Shown here: piece after piece, positions 25,931 through 38,400 of the stretch
How the letters are laid out: every line of letters begins with the position of its first letter
Position numbering within the stretch: the stretch's first letter is position 1
From: Stropharia rugosoannulata
Lineage: Eukaryota > Basidiomycota > Agaricomycetes > Agaricales > Strophariaceae
DNA: 64,000 bases
Direction of reading: 5' to 3'
Assembly: GCA_028532985.1 (NCBI GenBank)
Contig: JANCIK010000007.1
Location: forward strand, 2,108,001 to 2,172,000
Made by a program: the position numbers and the translations under genes
Notes under the pieces: model-generated
The model's input: only the letters and a program-made list of their open reading frames with translations
Databases searched by the model: none
Told to the model about the DNA's origin: nothing

Positions 25931-27369
25931 TCGGGAAACCCACTCTCAAATACCCCACAATTCGGTGTGGCGGCGGGGCGGGGGGGCAATGTAGCCGGCG
26001 AGGACATGGTAAGGAGAGGGACTGCCATAGTAAGGAGAGGCGCAGAGAAGCAGAGAGGGCTGATAGCATGGTAAGGCAGCTGCAGCTGATGCTTTATTGT
26101 GCCCTCCTCCCACGCACGTCGGGCGCCATGGCAGGGTCCATCGTTTTTCCACTGCCCCGTCCTTCCTTCTGAATCCTCCCGCTCGCACGAGTCGCGACCA
26201 GGGAGAGCGTTGAGAGATGCAGGAGCAGCACGAGCTCGATATCAATGTGGGAGGAGTAAGGGGTCAATGCATCTGGGGAGCACGGGGTTGATCATGTACT
26301 GCACTGCAAGTAAGTATGCGCACTCCCAGAAGGCGTAACAGCCTTGTATGTTGTTTAAGGTGTGCATGTTAGACGGTTTTTTTGGACGTCTGGATTCTAT
26401 GGCATATCAGCCACAATCCATGTCAATTCGTCGCACTTGGTGTCGCGCCCGTACTCGCACCCGCACAGACAGCGAGAGTCTGTCTCTGTCTGGTGCGGTT
26501 GAGAATAAGGGCGCGGTTAAGAATATAATTCAGGTATAGTTATAAACATATCTCAGGTATAGGTATGACCTGTCTGGTACAACACATAATTTCCGTCCTC
26601 CATGACGAGCTATGCAGCTGTTCTGACAGGTCAGGAACGTCACGTACAACAACGAAGACGAAAACACACTATGAGTGGAACATACGTGGGGTTCTGCGCC
26701 GTGCCGTCTAATCAACTTGCACCGGGATCAGGTTGAGGGAAGAAGTGAACGGCATGTAAGTGACGAGTTCATTGCATTGAAGCTCTACTCACTCACCTAT
26801 ACGTTTTCCAGTCACGTCCGGCCTTTGACTGCAGCACACCAGAGCCCGGGTTTTGGAGTTCTGCTGTACGAGTCGTGCAGTTCTGGTACTATGGGCAGGA
26901 TGTACAGAGGAGAGGCCATGTGCAAAGGTAAGTCAGGCCAGTTATTATGGAAATGGACCGACCTTTTGACCTGCTTCCTTACGGTATCAACCCTCTTTTT
27001 CTGGCTCCGCGCCGCGAACGCACAAGACGCCAGCCCCGCAATCGATTTGCACACCTGCACTGTCTGCTGCGCGGCAGTTTCCGTGGCCTCGCAATTACGG
27101 GGCGGAATGTACTTGCCCTAACACCTGCGAGGCGCGAGAGCAAATGTCGGAAGTACTTGAGTGAATCTGGGCTGAGATTCTGGGCGCAGCTAGCCAGTGT
27201 ACCTCGGTGAGTGGAACTCAGGGAAACTGGATACCAAGCTCACGGAATAGCTCCCAGAAGTTCGCTGTTCCCGCATTATTTTGCAGGGGACTTTGCACGT
27301 TGCATGTTGAACGCTCGTATGCTCACCCACGGTTCACGTATTCCAGGCGACTGGAAATTCATTTCATGG
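25931..27369. other. Unassigned stretch
   Basis: There is no gene that I can support. GT-AG-like signals occur around 26740-27210, but no frame carries a recognisable domain. Confidence 0.35.
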
Positions 27370-27741
27370 TAAGTACTAACCAAAAATTTTAGTAAGTAAG
27401 ATTCCTCACTGACGGTTAACCTAAGCCGGAGCGCTCGGAACTGCTGCCTAGGACCATGAATACATCCATGACGTTGCGCTGTCTCCACAGTCGAGGCAGC
27501 CGAGCTGGGAGGCTGCTATGAGCCATTGAGCAACGGTGGGGCGCGTACCCATCATCCACTAAAAAAAGGTCTGGTTAGTGTAAGTACATCAGACATCGTC
27601 TTGCTCACTCTGCAGGTCGTTATTGCGGCGCTTCAACTCTTCGTGAGTTCATTGAGGCTAGGTCCACGGATGCATCAGCCCCCGAACTTCGCGCTGTTTA
27701 AACAGTCCAGGTCGACTTCCGAACTGAGAGTACTGCTCTGT
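27370..27741. repeat. Dispersed repeat, copy of 17991-18540
   Basis: The match to 17991-18360 stops at about 27741, where a DNA transposon begins. The third copy is at about 31850-32390. Confidence 0.6.
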
Positions 27742-29349
27742 GGGGCAAAGAGAAAAAGCAGTGTGACGGACAGTGTGGGCAGTGGGGCAGTGTGCGGGCA
27801 GTGTATCAAAACACACTGACTTACTGCCAAGCCGCACTGACCTCACTGACTCGCACTGACCTTACACTGCCTTTTGCACAGCTTTTTACCATTTTATTAT
27901 TCGTGCCGCACATTGATTGTCGGCACAGATAGAAATGTTTCCTCGGCTAGAGACGGCAGTTCGTTGCCGTTTATTGTCGTGGACAGTCTTAACGCTAACT
28001 GCGTGCAGCTGCTGCTTTTATGGTCGATGACTGTAGTAAATACTGTGATGTGGCATTAAGGTTAGTTGCCTTGCACTACCGAGCTATACCTGGGGTTATG
28101 GCGCACCTTTTATGTATATATAATAACACAATTTAGTTGAATCGGGGGTGATAATATATTGCCAACCTTTTGGGAGAAGAAGAGAGATTTCTGACTCAGC
28201 CATTCTAATTCAGTTGACTGAACATTTACACGACGCACTGACTTCACACGCAAACTGTACTGACTTGCAACTGCCCTACACTGACATTACACTGACCCGC
28301 ACTGACCTTCACTGACGGCACACTGACCTCACACTGCCTTACACTGACCTCACACTGTCCTACACTGTCCTACACTGACGTACACTGACACCACACTGAT
28401 GTACACTGCCACCACACTGACCTGCACTGACCTATGCTAAGCGCACACTGACCTTGCACTGCCCTACACTGACCTGCAAGAACCTACACTGACCTATTCT
28501 TACTGCACACTGACCAGATGGTCCACTGGAGCTCGATTTCGACATGGAAGAATTCATCAAGCCCAGCAAATTGCGCATTCACTGGGCGGTCCGTACTAAC
28601 GGTGGATATCCTGGCAATAAAAATTCCAATGCTGTATCGTGAGAAGACGGCCTGAAGATATGTCGGGTCTGCCTCGGCGTCATCGAATGTGAAAATCCCG
28701 AGTGTAGAGTGGCTATCTGACCTAAAGTAAAGGCAGCCCTACTAGAAAGGCAGTTTCTGGAGGACTGTAAATGTGGCGCACAGGTTTACTTACCATTTGG
28801 AGTGTGCCGTGTTGTCCTTTCTATTCACATGTGCTAGAGGCCGTCATTTCATCAGAAAATTCATCCAGACAGGATACCATACACACTGCCAGCCAAAATA
28901 CTAACTTTTATTTACTTAGCGCGGTGCGAAATATGTTGAAAATGCACGACTAATTATAGAAACACCGAAAAATGCTCCAAAACCTCGACCCCGTGAAAGA
29001 AAGCAGAAGTGAAGAATGTGTGTTATATTCTTAGTATATGGACAGTGATCTATCTATTGCCTGATAATATATAGTGTATCTACGCCATGGTGCATTGGTG
29101 GCAACACACCTTAGTATCCTTGTACTGACTCTATTCCTGCAGACTGACTTCTATATTGACCGTAAGTGCACACTGACTCACACTGATGTACACTGACCAT
29201 ACATTCATGCACACTGACCTTACACTGACATACACTGCTCTTACACTGATATACACTGACATTACACTGACGTACACTGACACACACTGACCTTACACTG
29301 ACCCCACTGCCCAACACTGCCCGTCACACTGCTTTTTTCCTGTGCCCCC
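27742..29349. mobile_element. DNA transposon with ACACTGAC subterminal repeats and zinc-finger relic
   Basis: The ends are inverted repeats of about 50 bp, both starting GGGGCA and sharing AAAAAGCAGTGTGACGG. Inside them lie arrays of a degenerate 9-12 bp repeat around ACACTGACCT at about 27800-27870, 28220-28515 and 29150-29330, in opposite orientation to the GTGTGGGCAGTG runs at the left end. A decayed coding fragment sits at 28514-28837. I could not resolve a target duplication, so the superfamily is not assigned. The element broke a dispersed repeat that is whole at 18300-18400. Confidence 0.7.
28514..28837 (+). pseudogene. Relic of a WRKY-GCM1-like zinc finger, transposase associated
   Basis: One frame of 108 codons reads through with two internal TGA codons (28640, 28718) before a final TAG at 28835. 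It contains CRVCLGVIECENPEC, then PK, then a CxCG cluster about 20 residues later. This spacing of C-x2-CLGV-x2-C-x4-C and a later C-x-CG is how I remember the WRKY-GCM1 class of zinc fingers found in fungal transposases. One of the stops sits where CGA (Arg) would fit, as expected from C-to-T decay. The call is from memory of the family pattern. Confidence 0.55.
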
Positions 29350-31849
29350 ATGATATGTGTTGCGCGAGAGGGTTTGCGAGACGGCGATACGTCGTCTCGG
29401 GGCGTCAGCACGACGCTCATGCAGTGTTCTACAAGTAATTGAACTAGAATAAGTGAAAATAGAGAGTAGACCGGGTTGGAGACGTATGTGTTTCCTGGCC
29501 TGTGCGACTCCACCTGAGGATAGAGGTTATGCGACTTACCTGTGTCGTCGCAGCGCGTGCGCGCTGCTCCTGCCTTGCCACGACATTTACCCCTCAAGCT
29601 GGTGTACCACTCGCTGCGGGGATTGAGCTTGAACATTGATCCAAGGGCAAAGCGTAATTGTCGTGAATGGTCTTCCTGTGAGAGGTGTACTGTGAGGGCG
29701 TTATCGGGAAGTCAATACGTCGTATTGACGCATGAGTACGATGTTTCTAGCGTATCGGAAGTTAACTGGACGTCTACAAAGTAAGTGAAAATAGAAAAGT
29801 AATTGGGTATGCAACATACCTGTGTCGCAGACTCAAAGCTCTCCCCGGGACCTCGTCCTGTCTTCCCAGGCACCATGAATTGCTGTAGATATTATAACGT
29901 GATTGACGGTATGGCGTTCACTGGGCGTCAATTTGTCGTCTCGCGACCTGAAAACGCTGCGTCCAAGGCACGTTCGGAGTGCATGAGCACGGCTGCAGGC
30001 GGACAGCCAGATACGGTGGTGTGGTGATGTCGTAACGCTAGGGCAATCCGTTGTCTGTTTGTTACTCCAGTAAGACGTGGCGCTTTCTGTGTTGTATAGC
30101 TGTACCATTTGTCCAGTCTGCGCATAGAGAGGTAAGTAAGCGTTATAGTGTATATGAGTATCATGGACTTACTGTTCCTTCAGCCACGGTAGTCCCTCCG
30201 CTGGCATGGGCGTGCGCTTGCCGCAGGGCGTTGAACGACTAGGAGAGAGCCGTTTCAGACGTGTTCCATGGCCCAGTCACTATGTCTTGCATTGTGTCGG
30301 GTGTCAGCGTTTTCAGGATGTCGAAAAAACATATTTTCATGCTGCAAGTCGTCCAAGCATGTCGAGGAGCGGCGTATATACGTCTAAGGAGGGACAGAGA
30401 GTCAGTACCAGACGTTAGGGTAAGGAAATACACGACGTACCACGAGTGTATACATCCAAGAAGGTATCGGGGCAGCATGAGGTGGCAGTAGTAGAGATGA
30501 AAGGGCAGTGTCGGCTAGTACGTAAAGTAGTACTAGCCCCGGCATACTGGGACCTCACTCCGCACACGGCCAGGGACGCGCTCCCGAGCACCGGACCACT
30601 CCTCCGTCCCCTGGGTGTTCTCATTGCAGATATAAACATCCTATTCTTGTATCTCCATTTGGGGAACACCAAGATTGTGCAATGTGCCCGCATCTCCGTT
30701 CCAAATGTTCTGCACAATAATGCAGAAATTACAGCTAGTCTACCAGCTCACAGCATCACCGCTGACCATTACAGTACGGCTGGTACTCCGATGGCGGCAA
30801 GAAAAACGCTGGCAAACTAGCTTCAAGTCCACGAAGATTATATGGGGTGTACGCACTCAATCCAGGCGTACATCCCGAAACTACACGCGAACGTAGATTC
30901 CCGTTAAAATTCCAGTAGTATGTGAACCCCCACAGGAGCCGAGGTGATGTCCGGGACTCCGGAAGTATCTGCCATATGCATTTGGATGTACGTCTCTGTT
31001 GAAAATGCGGTACACTCTCTTAGGCCAGGTGAAAGAGGCTATATTTGAAACATATCTTGAAGAATTATCCTTCAGAGGAGCTGTTAAAAGAATAACATTG
31101 TGACGCAAATTGTGGGTCTGATAAATGTTGTTGTGCAGGTTTAGAATCCGATCCCGACTCCACTGACGGAGGGGAGCGACCATGGCACCGGCGCTCGCTT
31201 ACTAGCAGACGCATAACACTCGGGGGCGTCCTGCATACACTACCGTACCTCTCTATTCGGGTACGTACGCTATATACATCTGTCCAGAAACATATATATG
31301 CAGCACAACTAACTACTCGTTTATCCAGTTCTGTGGTCTGCTCTACTCCGCTCTCCTCTTCTCAATGACCACGGCGCGCTTGCACTAGTTTGTTTAGTCA
31401 AACCTATTGTTTGCAGTGCCGAGGACAGAAGGGCGAGGTTCGAGCGGTTCGGGCATGTCAGTGAGGGAACAGGTGTACGAGATATAAGTGAATGTGAACA
31501 TGTTCGTTGAATACCTCTACTGACCTACCTGTCCGCTATGTTTTCAAGTCACGGACGTTGTGCGCATCCCCCACGTCAACGGATGGGGATATGCAGAAGC
31601 CGCGTCATATACTTTGCGAGCTGCGAGATGGCGTGTATGTGAACCCAATTTGTAGTCTTCATATGAAAAGAACTGACATACTTTGAGACACCGCGTGCTA
31701 GGCAGCCCCGGATTCGCAAGGACGACTGCATTGTTCTGTCCAGGTGCGCCAGTGGGGGAGGGTACATTGATGACCTGACTCGCCAGTTTATTGGCACGAG
31801 AGGGGGAAGTAAGTGAATTTCAGGAGAGAAATTGAACTGACGTACATAT
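29350..31849. other. Unassigned stretch with palindromes
   Basis: No gene is supported. A palindrome, GTCAATACG-T-CGTATTGAC, lies near 29710-29730. A related sequence with inverted CGAGACG and CGTCTCG lies near 29370-29400, and the bases after both are alike, so this is a diverged duplication. GT-AG-like signals occur, but no frame shows a domain. Confidence 0.35.
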
Positions 31850-32400
31850 CTTATTTCATGGCGAGTAATAGCCGTACATCCCAATATAATTATTCACTGA
31901 CCTGAACCGGAGCGTCCGGATCTTCTGCTTTAGGTTCATGGATGCAGCCTCCGCAGGCACAGCATCCCATGGACGTTGCGCTGTCCCCACGGTCGAGGTG
32001 GACTGAGCTCGGAGCGTGCGTGCCATATAGCAACGGTGGGGCGCACACTGTACCTTTCACGGAAAACAGAGACTAGAGCTGGTTAGTGTAAGTACATCAG
32101 ATCTTGGCTTGCTCACTTTGCAGATCGTTATTGCGGCGCTTCGATTCGTGAGCTCAAGTATAAGCTAGTTTCTCGGATGCGCCAGGCCACGAACGTTGCT
32201 CTGTTTCAGCAGTCGAGGTAGACCGAGCTGAGAGTACTGCTACGCGCCGTGCGCACTCGTTCTCTGGAGATGGAGTAAACCAATGATGTAAGTATAGTAA
32301 AATTATGTATTTACCTGGTTCACTCACCTTGCAGGCTGTTATTTCGGCGCCTCGTTGGCTCACGCTCGGATTAATTGAAGCAGTGACGGCTTCCTCTTGA
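31850..32400. repeat. Dispersed repeat, third copy
   Basis: Matches 17991-18500 and 27370-27741. Confidence 0.55.
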
Positions 32401-33759
32401 CGGATGTTTGTTGGCATGAATGGCAAGGTCGCTGAGACGCCCGTGTGTACGTCCCAACACGTTTATCTTTTAGATTTGCATACATGATCAAGCTGATTGA
32501 GTACAGACATTACCGTGAGGCTCACCCATCTACGCAAGAAGACGATAAATGCCGAACGAGTACTTTTGCTGCACTGCGTCTGAAGATCTGAAGGGCGGAG
32601 TCGCAGACGGTGCTGGGATCAGTCCTGATCAGTCTAGCTTTGCGGTTCTACTGATTCATGGTTGATTATCGATTATCAATTAGGTGGCACTGCAGGGAAG
32701 CCGCGCCTGCTTTCAGCTTCCGTGCATCCCCGCGGCCCTCGGAGCCCGTCCCATTGGCTTGCCTTGGGCAGCGTCGACTTACCACCTGCCCCGGCCCGTC
32801 TCCTTTACATCGGTTGCAGCGGCTGCCCATCATGATGCCGCCATATCAATATTGCGGCCATCCACACAGGCTACTGGGCGGCCTCGTGAGCTGGCCCTTT
32901 GTGCCCAACCTCGGTGCTCTACCGACTTTCTCGCCCTAGCACCGTCTGTCACATTCTTAGCTCTCACTCTCGCTCTCACCTCCCTTCTTTGTCAGCACTG
33001 CTTGATCCTGGTCAGGATGCATAGACCCCGGGCCGCTGTGGCCACTCGGAACATGAATACTCGATTTTTAAACGTCCGGCGAACGCTGTTTTGTGATCAA
33101 GTGCAAGGTAAACCTTGTTCTCGAGCCGGATACCCCGCGACGAGCGCATTTTCATGCACATGGAGGATATGCTGCTGCACTCACTACGTTGTCCTGACAA
33201 TCCAACTTTGTTATTTGGACGTCCTGTTAATACTGTTAATCGAGCATCCATACCACCAAAAAATTCCAGTCGATGCCATCCGGCGAGCAGACATGCAGGG
33301 GGAGAAAGAGGAGTGAATGGCATCGTAACAGTCACAAGGGATGAGTAGCACACATGCGATGCGATAATCCAGGTACGCCCCTGTTTTCACAGAGCAACGA
33401 CCCTTTCAGTGGTACACGTCCCAACACCTGTACGCAAGAGAAATTTCAACTTTTTTCCTGTGGCCAGCTCCGTAACACCTCCAGGACGACGGCTACGACG
33501 TGCAATGCAATGTAAAGCAATTCAAATCTAGATGCATACATAATTCAATTCGAGCCGCCTCTGGAACCTGCTCACTCGCCCTGCAACTATGCGCGCACTA
33601 TGCATATGTTGCTCCTGCTTCTGCCATACCATGGCAGTCCAGCCCCCTGCTAGGCTGCTATGCCGCCACACCGCCTTGTGTTGACATTGTGTGGTACGTG
33701 TTTACCTACTTGATTCTCCTCCGTCGTGGTCACAGGTCCGCTCGACAATTTCCCTGGTA
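32401..33759. other. Mostly unassigned, with one inverted repeat copy
   Basis: About 32690-32960 matches the GC-rich dispersed repeat (see 6861-8480) in inverted orientation. The plus-strand open frame at 32684-33316 lies over it and has no recognisable domain, so I do not call a gene. Confidence 0.4.
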
Positions 33760-34637
33760 GAAATTAGACGGCGCACACCGGAGAGCTAGACATGCGGATA
33801 TAGACGGCATGGTGGACGTGGACACGGACGGAGCGGACGGCGGAAAAGGCAGGGCACCAAAACGGAAAAGGCGGGCGCGAAGATGGGGCATATGCAGTGG
33901 GGCCAGGCAGCGGCGCACGGGGGGTGATATGCATGAACTCTGGAGGGTGCGAGGTTGGGCTTGGGCTTGGGATGACTCTGAAGGGGCAGAGAGATACGGG
34001 ATGAGCGATGAGCGAGGGGGGGACTTGAAGCTAAAACAAGACCGCCAACCCTGGCAGTGACAGTAGGACAGAATGTGCGCGCGGCGTGGATTGCACAGAC
34101 GCGCAAGGGATAGAGGGTGCCGGTACGGGGTCAGCGGGTCAGCGGGTCAGCAGCGTGTGGGGTGCACGTGTTGCAGTGTGCTGGGAATGCAATGTATGCA
34201 AGAGGTTCACTTGTGTCATGTCTCGGTAATCGGCACGGGTACAGCTCCGCATAGAGGAGAGATGTCGGTGTCCAGAATGGGCTACTACGACGCGTCGGGA
34301 GTTGGGCGTGGGGGGTATCGAACATATGCATAATGTGTGATGCTTGAATGTGCGGGGTCCTGATCCTAAACGTGGGGCTTGAAAGTGGGACTGGGCGCGT
34401 GCGCATTAGCCTGTACATTTGTATTGGGGACGCGGGACGTGGATCGGCCGGGGGCGGACCGTGAACCGCCGGATACGGGATGGCCGTAAGTACGAGGAGC
34501 GGACATGAGCTGTTGTATGCTAAAGGCGGAGAGCGGAATGCACTGAGGACCATTGACCATCGCCGGGTTCGTTTACACACGTAGGTAGGTGGGATTATTA
34601 AACAACTTGATGCGCGGGAGCCTGGGCTCGGGCACTG
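33760..34637. repeat. 3' flank of HET unit 4, distal part
   Basis: From about 34018 it matches the start of the window, and before that the DNA near 25780-25930 (inverted). A transposon at 34640 interrupts it. Confidence 0.65.
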
Positions 34638-34639
34638 TA

Positions 34640-37157
34640 CATCAGCAAATCTGATCATTTTCTCATAGTGTGTCATAATAATAGCACTTGATATCATAGT
34701 GTCACATAATACTTAGGCTAAGCTCATAATAGCTCATAGTATCATAGCACTATATAGTAAAGTATACTAGTTATATAGTATGTTATATTACTTCATAATT
34801 CATAAAAACCCTTAGGCTTAGCGCTATTGAATTTAGTATACCAGTAGAGCAACAATAGAGTCAATCTGATACAGGTGGAAGAGTGTTTATCTGAGCTTTG
34901 AAAGTTGTGCAATTCAGTATCCATATAATTAAGCATTACAATGCCAAAATTTCTAGATTATTGGTTGAAAATTGACTGAGATACAGGGAAAATACTGTCA
35001 TTGTACCTTAGTGGTGAATTGACTTAGAGTCGACTGCTCCGGAATTATCACGTGACTTGTCAAAGCTCGCAAATCCTAAGTCCCCTTCGGACTTCACTTG
35101 CACTTCACTCTCATGTTCCCCAACCCCCTCCCTCAGCTTTACTTGTATGCTTAGGCTCCACTCTACTCAGGCATTACTTTGTGGATGCTACCTTGTTAGA
35201 TCATGAATAGGGCTTGGCTTTATGTCAGGAGGGCAAATGTGGATAGAATGAGTGTATACTCCTATAGAGATCGCTTCATATCATTGAAACTATTTACCGC
35301 ATTATCAAACGGTTTCTTTGTACGTCTTCAGCTCATTTATACGTTTCTAACGCACCCAACAACGTCCCAAATAGACCTGTATTCAATCCGCAAACTGATC
35401 ATCATTTTGCGACCCCTATTGGAACATTTCACCACTTTCTATCTTGTCTGTTTCCTCCGAGCCCTCGGTCACCGCATATTCATATTGTGGGCAATTATGC
35501 GGTTCTAACGAGCTCAAGACCGATGGATTTGGTCGGCTGGAAGGCGAGAACCGGCTATGTTGCCCTCCTTCCCCCAATTTCCGATGTTTTATCAATTCTA
35601 AAGGTATGTGTTGGGTTTATTGTGTCGTTCTTTTCACATATGAGCTCCTGGGCATTAGGAGATTCCATCGAGCCCTTAAACATTCGACTCTGATGCCTGG
35701 AAGCCGTCCAACCGTGATGTGCTCCTCCTGCCCCTGGACTGCCTCTGCTTGAAAGTGCCATAACTCCGGACACTGGCCACCTCTATCCTCAATTCCTTTT
35801 GAACCTTTAAGACGTATTTATTCCTCTGCTAACCGTCTGCAAGATCACTGTAATTCATCCTGTACTTGTTATGTACCATCTTATAGATATCAAGTGCCCC
35901 TAGGACGCATTTTCCCTCATATATTCGTCAATACTCGGCCAAACAGTATGATTTTTACATTTCCTGATTCTTCTTATTAATACCTATCCAACAGTACCAT
36001 TCATTGCGCGATTTGACGAGTTTAAGGGTGATCTTAATCTGGGTGTTCTCCTTCCCCTAGGTGTGACAAATTAATTCATAGGTGCGGTTCTAGTTGTCCT
36101 GAGCACTTCAAACTTTGGGAAATCCTACTTAACGTTATTAGCTACCTGCCACGGCAACGGCTTGATTTATGGAGCAACGAAGCGTCCTCCATCTCAAGTT
36201 ATTGGTCAACTTCGGAGTTCTGATGTATTTCAGTGATTCTGACATAGGTTTGTCTCGCATCTTTTCAATTCTTGGAATGCTGAATTCACCTTGATTGTAG
36301 CTTTCCAATGAGCCCTCAAACGCTCCATATTGCTGCTTGAAATCCAAAAAACCTCCATGTGGTCCTCCTCCCCCTTCCCCCTCTAGGTAAAGTACTTCAT
36401 ATCTTGGGTTCCTGTTCGTATTTTTGCCTGATTTTTTTTGGAGTCTTCTACTACAGATAGTAATAAACTAATCGTCCAGTTTGCGGCGTCTGATACGCCC
36501 TCAATATCCGACCTCCCTGATGACCATATAACTGCTCTCCCCCCTTCAGTTTTCAACAGAAACTTTCGTAACTTTGCATGCTTATGCACCCTTCAATTGG
36601 TCTTTGAACGCGTCCCTCACACAAATTTTGGGATTTCTGGATGCCTGTGAGTAGTCATGTCCTCCTCCATCTCTTTGTCTTGGACTAATTTGGCTCTAAG
36701 TCCGGAACGACTCCTGCAATTGCCTCGCGGTTTTTTGGAGTGTCTTCGCGTCAATTCAAGCTTTCTAACAAGCCCTTAAACGCGTCATTCCGAGCAGATT
36801 TTCCATCTTCCTAAGCGTCCTATCATTAAGTACTTTCTTGATTACTGAACTAGTATGTATCCTGTATTAGTTTGGTAGTATGTCATATACATTATGTTCT
36901 CTGATATGAAAACAAATGAGGACTACTTGCTCTAATCAGCCATGGCAAGTACTCCTATTATGCTTGCATTATATAGAATATAGCCTAATGTATGTAGTAC
37001 TACAGAGTGTTATACAATACTATGTAGAGTAGCCTGGATACTATATAGTGATGGGCCTATTCTATGGAGTATTAAATAGACAAGAACCCTTACTATGGTG
37101 CTATGGTGCTATATAATACTACATAACAGTGTATAGTAAGGTCCAGATTTGCTGATG
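34640..37157. mobile_element. Non-autonomous DNA transposon, 14-bp perfect TIR, TA duplication
   Basis: CATCAGCAAATCTG at 34640-34653 is the exact reverse complement of 37144-37157. TA flanks both sides (34638-34639 and 37158-37159). The empty site can be read near 590-615 of unit 1, where a single TA joins the same flanks. A TA target is typical of the Tc1/mariner group. The 2.5 kb inside is AT-rich, has no transposase frame, and its core (about 35030-36880) is shared in inverted orientation with the element at 44697-47555. Confidence 0.85.
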
Positions 37158-38400
37158 TAGGTGTTGAGGATGTAATAAGATCTAGGTAACCCATGTAGTC
37201 CGCGCATATGCAGTCCAATATGTGGCGTGTGTCCATGCCGGCCAGCTAGGTGAGCAGCAAGTCAAGCTATTCCGTGAAGTACAGACTGTCACGGGTACGC
37301 ACTGGGGCTGCAGTGTGCAAACAACGGCTGTATGCGCTGTGGACGATGGTTGCCGGGCTGAGGAAGTCAGCGCCATAGCCAGCATAGCCCAGACAATGGA
37401 ACAGCATGAGGGCGGGAGCTGGGTGATGCGTCAAAGACGCATACACTACTAGGATCAGTTATGTGCTTGGAGGGAAGCCGCCTGGACGACTCATCGCGTC
37501 TTGCCGGCTGCCTACCTGCGCCTGGCTTGTGCAGATCATCGGGACCCTCCGCCGTTGCATCTGAATCATGCACCAAGTGACAAAAGCAAGTACTAAGCCC
37601 TGCCTGCCACTTGAGTCCTAGCATAGCTATCATACAACTTTGATGCGCCACTGACCTGCTCAAAGGTTCATTAATGTTATAAAAAAATCTATTTCAGATC
37701 CGTCCTTCCGTCCGTCCGTTAATATTGACCTGTATACCTACATAATGCAAGCTATGAATGTGCATGTATGAAAGCTACCTGTCTTGACTCTCTCAAGTTT
37801 CATTTTCTCGAGCTCGTAACCCACCTTGAACTCATACTGCACAGGTTACACTATCTTCAATATATGCATAAATATTCACACCACCTCGGACGCCACCTCT
37901 TCAAACAACCATCATTCTGCCCGAATCTGACTAGCAACAGCTCAGCAACAGTAAACTGAATCTCAAGTACACATGTTTGTCAATGTACGACTCTATGGCA
38001 TGTCAAGGTCCAGATTCCACAGCTTGGGCTTCTTGAACTTACCGAAGTCATGCATTGTAGTATCCGCGAATCTGGTAAATACATTTCAGCAGTCCCTTGT
38101 ATTGAATCCCCACTGATATATAATTCCGGCATTTCTTGGGCGCTTTGTGACAAGCGACGTGTTATGCATAGTAATGCAGACATGGGCATCAGATCCAAGA
38201 CTCTTAGATCAACCTAGCAGAAGAGCAGGAGAGCAGAGACCTGAGACAGATTGCAGGGTACGCTGCCCCAGCCCCTTCTTGACACCACATCCGGTCCCCG
38301 CCCACCCGCAACTTCCAGTGCTTATGAGCCGCTGTACATGTCTGGAAGTCATATATTACATTACATTACAAGTATCCACACTAGAATTGACCATACACTG
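37158..38400. repeat. 3' flank of HET unit 4, proximal part
   Basis: Matches about 650-1812 of unit 1 in the same orientation, and 24178-25290 of unit 3 inverted. Confidence 0.7.

Noticed and set aside
28220..29330. Repeat array as CRISPR or telomere
   Set aside because: Units are degenerate, 9-12 bp, without regular spacers, and do not match TTAGGG; they sit inside a transposon with inverted ends.
32684..33316. 210-codon open frame on the plus strand
   Set aside because: Overlaps an inverted copy of a dispersed repeat and has no recognisable motif or conserved partner.
35444..35752. Open frame similar to one at 46051-46458
   Set aside because: The similarity is at DNA level between two transposon cores; the frame is broken differently in each, so it is not evidence of a gene.
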